32,845 nucleotides of DNA, taken from the NCBI GenBank assembly GCA_022750125.1, contig JAKIWH010000004.1, positions 1 through 32,845 on the forward strand, given 5' to 3'. Below the pieces are notes generated by a model. It searched no databases, was not told where the DNA came from, and saw nothing but the letters and a program-made list of their open reading frames with translations. Shown piece after piece: positions 18,349 through 26,141 of the stretch. The first letter of the stretch is position 1. Every line of letters starts with the position of its first letter. A program made the translations under genes and the position numbers. The stretch is from Thermoplasmata archaeon (lineage in GTDB: Archaea; Thermoplasmatota; Thermoplasmata; Lutacidiplasmatales; UBA184).

Positions 18349-18744
18349 CTACGCTGTCGTTACCGCGATGGCCATCCTCTTCGCCGGTTCCACAAGGAAG
18401 AGGACCCCACCCAGGAACACGAACAGGGCGCCGACAAGCGCCACGACGTTCGCTCCGAGGCCGAGGAAAGCCCAGCCCACGACCGCGAGTACGACCAAGA
18501 GCACGCCGCTAGCGAACGGCCGGTCTCTCCAGTCTCGCTGCCCTATCCATGCGAAGAACATGGCGAGGGCACCGACGACGAAGAGTACGACTGCTAGGCT
18601 CGCGGAGCTGATCGCCCCGAACGGGTGGCCGACCACCAGGTCGACGAACCCGACGAGGAGGCTCACGAGGCCCCCGAGGAGGATGAGTCCCCCCCCGAGC
18701 AGCCCAAATCCGTACCCGAGTCTCGATTCCGTTAAACTTACCAT
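18349..18744 (-). CDS. Small polytopic (~4 TM) membrane protein
   Basis: Hydrophobic ORF 'GYGFGLLGGGLILLGGLVSLLVGFVDLVVG...ASLAVVLFVVGALAMFFAWIG...GVLLVVLAVVGWAFLGLGANVVALVGALFVFLGGVLFL'. ATG at 18744 is preceded by 'GGAGGTG' at 11-nt spacing, favouring it over the longer start at 18783. Confidence 0.7.
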   Translation of the reverse strand: MVSLTESRLGYGFGLLGGGLILLGGLVSLLVGFVDLVVGHPFGAISSASLAVVLFVVGALAMFFAWIGQRDWRDRPFASGVLLVVLAVVGWAFLGLGANVVALVGALFVFLGGVLFLVEPAKRMAIAVTTA

Positions 18745-19062
18745 AAATCTGAATTCACCTCCTTCTAAGTAGCTCCGCGCCACCGACTAATCCCCTCGGT
18801 CGGCTCGAGCGCGGGCGGGTCGAACAAAGGAGTACTCGAGCGGGTACTTGAGGGTGTGGCCGGTGGACCCACTACTTCAATCAACGGTCGCGGAATCAAC
18901 GACAGACTTGGTACCGTTTCTCGTCGACAAATCGCCCCTCCGGGGGGTGCTGACGCTCGCCGCGCTACGGGAAGCCGATAGCTGGGGCGCGGTTCGCGGG
19001 GGGGCATGTCGGTGCTGCAGCGCAAAAGCGCTCGGACAGGGAATCCCGGAGCCGGAATCTAC

Positions 19063-20148
19063 TCAAGCGACTCTCGCCAAGTGTTCGGGAAGCGGTTTGA
19101 CCGATACCCGCGCGAGGGCCAACGGGTGGTCACCTAGGAGGTCGTCGATCCGGTAGCCTTCGATCGACCCCTCGTATTCCCGAAGCAGTGAGGCGATCAT
19201 TTGGACCGCCTCCACCGGATGCTTCCCGATCGCAGTCTCCGCCGCGAGGACCAGGCCGTCGGCCCCGTCGAGCAGGGTGTTCATGACGTCGTTGACCTCG
19301 GCCCGCGTGGGGGCGCGCCGGGCGACCATCGACTCCAGGAGATTGGTGGCGACGTAGGCCGGGATCCCGAGTGCGTTGGCCTTGCGCAGAATCGCCTTCT
19401 GGAGGAGCGGGATCGCCTCCAGGCGAACCTCTCGGGAGAGGTCGCCTCGGTCGACGAGTATCGCGTCCGCGAATTCGGCTATCCGGCCCAAGTTGCGCAC
19501 ACCTTCCCGGCTCTCGATCTTCGCGACGATCATGCTCTCGGGGCCGACGAGTTCTCGGAGCTGGTTGACGGCCGAGGGGTGCTCGCAGAAGGAGAGCGCG
19601 TACTGCTGCACTCCGTTCGCCCGTGCACACTCGATCGCAAGGAGGTCCTTCTCGGTGAACGTCGGCAGCCTCGGCGAAGGGAACGCGGTGACCGCCTTCC
19701 GAGAGCCGACCTCCCCGCCAGTCACTACCGTAGCCTCGGCCCACCCGTCGGTGACCCGGTCGATCCGGAGCGTGACCGAGTCGAAGTCGATGCTCATTCG
19801 AGTGGACGGCGACAACCGCTCGATGGCGAATCCCGGGGTGAGCGGAATGGTCGAGCCGTCCCCACGGACCTGCTCGGGTACGAGACGGACGACCGACCCC
19901 TCGACAACGGCGGCGCCGTCGGGCATGAGCCCGGTCCGGATCTGGGCTCCCTCGGTGTCGAGGCAGATCGGTCGCCTCGTACAGCCTTGGATGAACCGGA
20001 TCGACTCCGGCAGGGAGGCGACATCGCTGTGGGACATATTGATCCGGAACCCCGTGACCCCGGCGGCCTCGAGCTGGCCGATCGTCTCGCGGTCCATCGA
20101 GCTCGGGCCGAGCGTGCAGAGGATCGCCTTACGGGCGGACACGAGCAC
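19063..20148 (-). CDS. Divergent pyruvate kinase lacking the C-terminal domain
   Basis: 'ARKAILCTLGPSSMDRETIGQLEAAGVTGFRINMSHSD', 'DTEGAQIRTG', 'MIVAKIESREGVRNLGRIAEFADAILVDRGDLSREV', 'ATNLLESMVARRAPTRAEVNDVMNTLLDGADGLVLAAETAIGKHPVEAV'. GTG start near 20148; the protein ends ~40 aa after the GKHPVEAV motif. Confidence 0.85.
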   Translation of the reverse strand: MLVSARKAILCTLGPSSMDRETIGQLEAAGVTGFRINMSHSDVASLPESIRFIQGCTRRPICLDTEGAQIRTGLMPDGAAVVEGSVVRLVPEQVRGDGSTIPLTPGFAIERLSPSTRMSIDFDSVTLRIDRVTDGWAEATVVTGGEVGSRKAVTAFPSPRLPTFTEKDLLAIECARANGVQQYALSFCEHPSAVNQLRELVGPESMIVAKIESREGVRNLGRIAEFADAILVDRGDLSREVRLEAIPLLQKAILRKANALGIPAYVATNLLESMVARRAPTRAEVNDVMNTLLDGADGLVLAAETAIGKHPVEAVQMIASLLREYEGSIEGYRIDDLLGDHPLALARVSVKPLPEHLARVA

Positions 20149-20549
20149 TCTCCAGCTGGTCCGCCGACGGCCCCGTTGACCAACCTCCGTCCTGCAGCGC
20201 AACCTCGGCGGCCCTTCGGGGCCTCGAACCCGGGGTGAACTCGCCGCGAGTCCGGACGGCCCTTCCACGGCGAGGAGGGGAGCCGAACGTGAGGAGCGTT
20301 TGTGATGGCGACATGTCCTACCCGCCGAGACGGCAGCATGGTACGGACGAGGCTTCGGGTAGTAATTCGGTCGCTAACCGGAGGGTGAGCGCATATGGGG
20401 GGCTGCGGTCGCCGGCCTGTCGGTGGGCCGTCCCGTCCCCGGATGAAACCGGATGCTAAAGGGTCGCCCTCACCGGGGTGATTCCGAGCTCCAGGAGTGT
20501 CGTCCGACTATCCCGATGAATACCCGCTAACTTTTTTCTCAGGGTACGG

Positions 20550-20559
20550 GCTTATACTC
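20550..20559 (+). promoter_or_regulatory. Putative TATA box for the multi-PAS kinase; transcript predicted leaderless
   Basis: 'cttatactcc' lies about 25 nt upstream of the GTG start (20579), with a T6 tract just upstream (20532-20537). Confidence 0.4.
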
Positions 20560-20578
20560 CGTAACCAACTTCGGACTT

Positions 20579-23500
20579 GTGAGCGTCGCCGACCTCAAGC
20601 CGGCCGGGGAGACTCACCCGCGCTCCGTCAAGCCGATCGACCCGATCCAGGACTATCGGGCATTCCTTCAGAACGTCTTCGAGTCGTCGACGGAGTACTC
20701 GATCATCGCGGCAGATCTCACCGGACGCATCCTGCTCTGGAACGCCGGTGCCCAACGAATCTACGGCTACGGGCCGGAGGAGATCATCGGAAAGGACGCG
20801 AGGATCCTCCACTCCACCGAGGAGGTCCGGGACGGAACCGCCGATCGTGTCCTCGCGGTGGCCCTCGAGCAGGGCAAGTTCGAGGGACTGGTCCGGCGAC
20901 AGCGGAAGTCCGGCGAGACCTTCGCCGCCCGGATTGTTTCGACGGTACGTCGCGATGCGAACGGTCACCCGATCGGGTTTCTCATCGTCTCCAAGGACCT
21001 CACCGACGAGGAGCGGCTGAGCCAGAAGATCATCGAGTCGGAGGAGTACAATCGGGGCCTCATCGAGGCGAACATCGACGGGCTGATCACGACCGATACC
21101 CTCGGGGTCATCACCGGCGTGAACCGGCGGATGGAGGAGCTCACCGAGATCCCCCGGGAACAGCTGGTAGGATCCCCGTTCAAGAACTATTTCACCGACC
21201 CCTCTCGGGCCGAGGAAGGGATCCGCCGGGTCATCGCCGAGGACCGCGTCACCAACTTCGAGCTCACTCTCCGTTCTGCCTCGGGCCATCCGACCCTCGT
21301 TTCCTACAACGCGACGACGTTCCGCGGCCGCGACGGCCGGCTCAAGGGCGTCTTCGCCGCGGCCCGTGATGTCACCGAGCAGAAGAAGCTCGAGGCCGAC
21401 CTCCGCGAGTCGGAGAACTACAATCGGGGCCTGATCGAGGCTTCCCTCGACGCCCTCATCACGGTCGATCGCGACGGGGTCATCACCGACCTCAACCGGC
21501 AGATGGAGAAGGTGACCGGCTACTCGCGCGAGGAACTCGTGGGCAGCAAGTTCAGCGAGTACTTCACGGAAGCCGAACGGGCCGACGCGGGGATCGCCCG
21601 GACCTTGAAGGACGGGTTCGTCACGAACTACGAACTGGTGCTCCGGCCCCGGGGTCGTGGCGAGGAACGGGTCGTCTCGTTCAACGCCTCCGTGTTCAAG
21701 GATATCGCGGGGCGAGTGAAGGGGATTTTCGCCTCGGCGCGGGACATCACCGACCAGCAGCGCTTGCAGGAGCAGCTGCGGGAGTCGCAGCTCTACAACC
21801 GGAGCTTGATCGAGGCGTCGCCCGACGCGCTCGTCACCGTCGACCCCGACTACGTCATTACGGACGTCAACGAGCAGATGGTCCGGGTCACGGGCTACAC
21901 CCGGGAGGAGCTCGTCGGGAGCCCGTTCAAGAACCACTTCGAGGACCCGGCCCGCGCCGTCACCGGGGTTCGCCAGACGTTCGAGCAGGGATTGCTCACG
22001 AACTTCGAGCTCATCCTGAAGCCCCGGAACTCGCCGCCGGTCGTCGTGTCGTTGAACGCCTCCGTGTTCCGGGACCCGGAGGGCCGGGTCAAGGGGATTT
22101 TCGCCTCGGCGCGGGACATCACCGACCAGCGGGCGCTCGAAGAGAAGCTCCGCGACGCCCAGAACTACAACCGGGGTCTCATCGAGGCCTCCGCGGACGC
22201 GATGGTCATCGTCGACCGCGAGCTGTTCATCACGGACGTCAACGAGCAGATGGTCCGGCTGACGGGCTTTCCGCGCAAGCATCTCATCGGTTCGTCGTTC
22301 AGCCAGCACTTCACCGACCCGGACCACGCCTCGAGCGGGGTCCGGCAGACCCTCGAGAAGGGTGCGGTGACGAACTACGTCCTGATCCTGCGTTCGAAGG
22401 ACGGACGGGAGACCCCTGTTTCGCTGAGCGCCTCGGTGTTCCGCGACATCGAGGGCGGCATCAAGGGGGTTTTCGCCTCCGCTCGCGACATCACCGCCCA
22501 GAAGACGCTCGAGGCGCAGCTCCGCGAGTCCACGAACTACAGCCGGGGCCTGATCGAGTCGAGCATCGACGGCCTGTTCACGACCGATGCCGTGGGAACG
22601 ATTACCGACGTCAACCGCCAGATGGAGATCATCACCGGCATCGATCGGGGGCGACTCATCGGGACCCCGCTCAAGAACTACTTCGTGAACCCCGACCTGG
22701 CCGAGGAAGGGGTCCGGCGGGTGCTCGAGCAGAACCGCCTCAGCAACTACGCCCTCGTCCTCAAATCGGAGAACGGCACCGAGACGCCGGTCTCCTTCAA
22801 CGCCACGACGTTCCTGGGCGCCGACGGGGCACTGAAGGGAATCTTCGCCTCGGCGCGTGATGTCACGGAGCAGAAGACGCTCGAGACGAGGCTCCGGGAA
22901 TCGCTAGGGTACAACCGAAGCCTGATCGAAGCCGCCGTGGACGCCCTCGTCACCGTCGACCGGGGCCTGACGATCACCGACGTCAACGAGCAGATGGTCA
23001 AGGTGACGGGCTACACGCGCGAGGAACTCGTCGGCTCCCTGTTCCCGGATTACTTCACCGACCCGGTGCGCGCCGGCGAGGCCGTCCGCCAGACCCTCGA
23101 GGCCGGGGTGGTCACGAACTACGAGCTCACCCTGCGGAGCCGCCACGGCCGGCTGATGCAGGTCTCGTTCAATGCCTCGGTGTTCAAGGATATCGAGGGC
23201 CGGGTGAAAGGAACGTTCGCCTCGGCCCGTGACATCACCGAGCAGAAGCGGCTCCAGGACCAGCTGCGCGAGTCGCAGCTCTACAACCGGAGCCTGATCG
23301 AGGCATCTCCCGACGCCATCGTCACGGTCGACCCCGATCTCGTCATCACCGATGTGAACCAGCAGATGGTCACGCTCGCGGCCACCCCGCGGGACCTCCT
23401 GACCGGGAGCTCCTTCAAGGACTACTTCACCGACCCCGAGCGCGCGGTCGCTGGCGTCCGACGGACCCTGCGCGAAGGCTCGGTCACGAACTACGAGCTC

Positions 23501-25171
23501 GTCCTACGCTCCCGGGAGGGGCGTCGGACGCTCGTCTCGACGAACGCGGCCGTTTTCAAGGACGCCGAAGGAAAGGTCGCGGGTATCTTTGCCTCGGCCC
23601 GAGACATCACCGAGCAGAAGAAGACCGAAGAGAAGCTCCGGGATTCCGAGAACTACAACCGGGGCCTCATCGAAGCCTCCCCGGATGCGCTCGTCACGGT
23701 CGCGCCGGACCTCATCATCACCGACGTGAACGAGCAGATGCTCCGGGTGACGGGCTACACTCGCAAGCACCTGATCGGCAGCCGCTTCCCCGAGCTGTTC
23801 ACCGACCCCGTGCGGGCGGAGCACGGGGTCCGGCGGGCGCTCGACGAAGGGACGGTCTCGAACTACGAGCTCATCCTCCGTAAGCGCAACGGACAGCGGA
23901 TCCCGGTATCGCTCAACGCCGGGACGGCGTACGACATGGCCGGTAACGTCCGAGGGGTCCTCGCCGCGGCACGCGACGTCACCGAACAGAAGAAGCTCGA
24001 GGGTCAGCTGCGGGAGTCGGAGAACTACAACCGGGGCCTCGTCGAGTCGAACATCGACGCGCTCATGACCACGGACGTCCTCGGGACGATCACCGACGTC
24101 AACCGCCAGATCGAGGTCCTGACGGGCCTCTCCCGCGACCAGCTGATCGGGACGCCGTTCAAGAACTTCTTCACCGACCCGGCGAAGGCGGAGGAGGGGA
24201 TCCGGCGCGTGCTCAGCGAGAACAAGGTCACGGACTTCGAACTCACGATCCGAAACCCGGACGGCCGGACCGTGGACGTCTCCTACAACGCCACTACCTT
24301 CCGCGACACCGAAGGGCATCTCAAGGGGGTGTTCGCCGCCGCTCGCGACGTCACGGAACAGAAGCGGCTGCGCGAGCAGATCGAGCAGCGTAACCGGGAG
24401 CTCGAAGTCCAGAACCAGAAGGTCCAGGAGGCCAACCGGCTCAAGAGCGAGTTCCTGGCGAACATGTCGCACGAGCTTCGCACACCGCTCAACAGCATCA
24501 TCGGCTTCTCGGAGTTCCTCCTCGCCGACGCCGACACGATCGCTTCCTCCGACCGCCAGGAGTACCTCGAGGACGTGCTGAACAGCGGCCGTCACCTCCT
24601 GCAGCTGATCAACGACGTCCTGGACCTCGCCAAGGTCGAGGCCGGCAAGATGGCGCTCTCCCCCGCGCCGTTCTCGGTGGTGAACGCCGTCGGCGAGGTG
24701 CGCTCGGTCGTCAAGCCGCTGACCGAACAGAAACACATCACGATCCTGACCCAGGTCGCTCCCGAGCTCTCCACGGTGACGCTCGACCCGCTGCGGTTCA
24801 AGCAGATCCTCTACAACCTCCTCTCGAACGCCGTCAAGTTCACCGACGACGGGGGGCGGGTCGAGATCCAGATCTTCCCGCACGGGGAGCAGATGTTCGC
24901 CCTCCAAGTCTCGGACACGGGGATCGGGATCGCCGCCGAGGACTTGCCGCGGTTGTTCCGGGAGTTCGAGCAGCTCGACGCCGGACCGGGTCGCCGATAC
25001 GAGGGCTCGGGCCTCGGCCTCTCGCTCACCCGGCGCCTCGTCGAGCTCCACGGCGGCACGATCGCCGTCGCGAGCGAACCCGGGAAGGGGACGGCGTTCA
25101 CCGTGTACCTGCCGCTCAACGCCAACGGTCGTTCGGGCGAGGAAGCCACCGCTCCGGCCGTGGAGGCCTGA
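20579..25171 (+). CDS. Soluble multi-PAS (10 PAS) sensor histidine kinase
   Basis: 1530 aa. One divergent N-terminal PAS, nine tandem homologous ~124-aa PAS units, then HisKA 'KSEFLANMSHELRTPLNSIIGFSEFLL' and HATPase 'YNLLSNAVKFTDDGG', 'VSDTGIGIAAEDLPRLF', 'GSGLGLSLTRRLVELHGG'. No TM segments. Confidence 0.95.
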   Translation: MSVADLKPAGETHPRSVKPIDPIQDYRAFLQNVFESSTEYSIIAADLTGRILLWNAGAQRIYGYGPEEIIGKDARILHSTEEVRDGTADRVLAVALEQGKFEGLVRRQRKSGETFAARIVSTVRRDANGHPIGFLIVSKDLTDEERLSQKIIESEEYNRGLIEANIDGLITTDTLGVITGVNRRMEELTEIPREQLVGSPFKNYFTDPSRAEEGIRRVIAEDRVTNFELTLRSASGHPTLVSYNATTFRGRDGRLKGVFAAARDVTEQKKLEADLRESENYNRGLIEASLDALITVDRDGVITDLNRQMEKVTGYSREELVGSKFSEYFTEAERADAGIARTLKDGFVTNYELVLRPRGRGEERVVSFNASVFKDIAGRVKGIFASARDITDQQRLQEQLRESQLYNRSLIEASPDALVTVDPDYVITDVNEQMVRVTGYTREELVGSPFKNHFEDPARAVTGVRQTFEQGLLTNFELILKPRNSPPVVVSLNASVFRDPEGRVKGIFASARDITDQRALEEKLRDAQNYNRGLIEASADAMVIVDRELFITDVNEQMVRLTGFPRKHLIGSSFSQHFTDPDHASSGVRQTLEKGAVTNYVLILRSKDGRETPVSLSASVFRDIEGGIKGVFASARDITAQKTLEAQLRESTNYSRGLIESSIDGLFTTDAVGTITDVNRQMEIITGIDRGRLIGTPLKNYFVNPDLAEEGVRRVLEQNRLSNYALVLKSENGTETPVSFNATTFLGADGALKGIFASARDVTEQKTLETRLRESLGYNRSLIEAAVDALVTVDRGLTITDVNEQMVKVTGYTREELVGSLFPDYFTDPVRAGEAVRQTLEAGVVTNYELTLRSRHGRLMQVSFNASVFKDIEGRVKGTFASARDITEQKRLQDQLRESQLYNRSLIEASPDAIVTVDPDLVITDVNQQMVTLAATPRDLLTGSSFKDYFTDPERAVAGVRRTLREGSVTNYELVLRSREGRRTLVSTNAAVFKDAEGKVAGIFASARDITEQKKTEEKLRDSENYNRGLIEASPDALVTVAPDLIITDVNEQMLRVTGYTRKHLIGSRFPELFTDPVRAEHGVRRALDEGTVSNYELILRKRNGQRIPVSLNAGTAYDMAGNVRGVLAAARDVTEQKKLEGQLRESENYNRGLVESNIDALMTTDVLGTITDVNRQIEVLTGLSRDQLIGTPFKNFFTDPAKAEEGIRRVLSENKVTDFELTIRNPDGRTVDVSYNATTFRDTEGHLKGVFAAARDVTEQKRLREQIEQRNRELEVQNQKVQEANRLKSEFLANMSHELRTPLNSIIGFSEFLLADADTIASSDRQEYLEDVLNSGRHLLQLINDVLDLAKVEAGKMALSPAPFSVVNAVGEVRSVVKPLTEQKHITILTQVAPELSTVTLDPLRFKQILYNLLSNAVKFTDDGGRVEIQIFPHGEQMFALQVSDTGIGIAAEDLPRLFREFEQLDAGPGRRYEGSGLGLSLTRRLVELHGGTIAVASEPGKGTAFTVYLPLNANGRSGEEATAPAVEA
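21041..24380 (+). repeat. Intragenic tandem repeat: nine PAS-coding units of 372 bp (one of 375 bp), with ~1.49-kb super-period
   Basis: The Tyr codon of the '(E/Q)xYNRxLIE' motif falls at 21047, 21419, 21794, 22166, 22538, 22910, 23282, 23654 and 24026. A 40-nt stretch is identical at 21719-21758 and 22091-22130 (offset 372). A 24-nt stretch is identical at 21782-21805 and 23270-23293 (offset 1488). Confidence 0.9.
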
Positions 25172-25188
25172 GGGGGAGATGCGCGCCG

Positions 25189-25632
25189 ATGAGTCGAATC
25201 CTCTTGGTGGAGGACAACGTCCAGAACCTGAAGCTCGCCACCGTCATCTTGCGGCACGAGGGCCACGAGGTCATCCCGGCCTCCGATGCCGAGGAAGCGG
25301 AACGGCATCTCGCCGCGAACCCCCCCGACCTCGTCCTGATGGACATCGGTCTCCCGGGGAAGGACGGCTACACGCTCACCCGGGAGATCCGGCGCAACCC
25401 GGCCCTGGCGCACATCCCCGTCCTTGTCGTCACCTCCTTCGCGATGAAGGGGGATGAACGGAAGGCGAGAGAAGCCGGATGCAGCGGGTATCTAACGAAG
25501 CCGATCAATCGCGTCGAGTTGCTCAGCGAGATCCGGCGGCTGCTCCCGAACGCTTCGTCGAGCCCGCGGGCGGGTCGGCCGGGGCCGGAGGATCCGAGCG
25601 GTCGGTCCGGGGCTGGAGGAGCCGGGAAATGA
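25189..25632 (+). CDS. CheY/DivK-like single-domain response regulator
   Basis: 'RILLVEDNVQNLKLATVILRHEGHEVIPASDAEEA', phospho-acceptor 'PDLVLMDIGLPGKDGYTLTREIR', 'VVTSFAMKGDERKAREAGCSGYLTKPI'. Confidence 0.93.
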   Translation: MSRILLVEDNVQNLKLATVILRHEGHEVIPASDAEEAERHLAANPPDLVLMDIGLPGKDGYTLTREIRRNPALAHIPVLVVTSFAMKGDERKAREAGCSGYLTKPINRVELLSEIRRLLPNASSSPRAGRPGPEDPSGRSGAGGAGK

Positions 25633-26123
25633 TCGACCGGGAACCGGGCGGCCTGCGGATCCTCGCCGTCGACGACTCCGCGTCGGCCTGCAAGCTCTTC
25701 CAGGCGGTCCTCCTCCGCCTCGGTGTCGCGCGCCCCGACCTTCGCTTCGCCTCGAGCTCGACCGAAGCGCTCCAGCTCTTCACGCAGTGGAGGCCGGACC
25801 TCGTCTTCGTCGACATCGAGTTGGGCGCGGCAGCCCGCGCCCGTCTCCCGGACGGGGGCCCGGCGGGCAGCGGAAAGGTCGGCGCGGTCGACGGGGACGA
25901 TCTCGCCCGCCAGATGCTCCAACGCGACCCCCAGCTGAAGCTCGTGGTCGTGACCGCCTTCGACCGGGACCATCCTCGGGTCCAGGCGCTCCTCTCGGGG
26001 GGTGCGGCCGACGTGATCGTGAAACCGCTCCTCGCCTCGCGGGTGAAGTCGGTCCTCGACAAGCTCGCGACCCCGGTTCCGGCGAACCGTCGTTACCGGT
26101 CGGTGCAGCCCGCCTGGATCTAG
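25629..26123 (+). CDS. Response-regulator receiver protein with extended loop after the phospho-acceptor Asp
   Basis: ATG at 25629 overlaps the previous stop (ATGA). 'RILAVDDSASACKLFQAVLLRLG', 'PDLVFVDIELGAAARARLPDGGPAGSGKVGAVDGDDLARQML', 'VVVTAFDRDHPRVQALLSGGAADVIVKPL'. Confidence 0.85.
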   Translation: MIDREPGGLRILAVDDSASACKLFQAVLLRLGVARPDLRFASSSTEALQLFTQWRPDLVFVDIELGAAARARLPDGGPAGSGKVGAVDGDDLARQMLQRDPQLKLVVVTAFDRDHPRVQALLSGGAADVIVKPLLASRVKSVLDKLATPVPANRRYRSVQPAWI

Positions 26124-26141
26124 GTCGGCGACCGGTGGGTA

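Noticed and set aside
18831-18852. Imperfect direct repeat gtactcgag / gtacttgag between the membrane protein and pyruvate kinase genes
   Set aside because: Only two short imperfect copies in a GC-rich region; not enough to claim a binding site.
20552-22327. 591-aa minus-strand ORF opposite the PAS kinase (also 23504..25051)
   Set aside because: It mirrors the PAS repeats on the antisense strand. Its apparent repeats ('LEVGDAV', 'VLERG') are the reverse-strand image of the PAS array, not an independent protein.
21041-24380. CRISPR-like or mobile repeat array
   Set aside because: The 372-bp periodic repeats are in-frame protein-coding PAS units, without short identical repeats and unique spacers.
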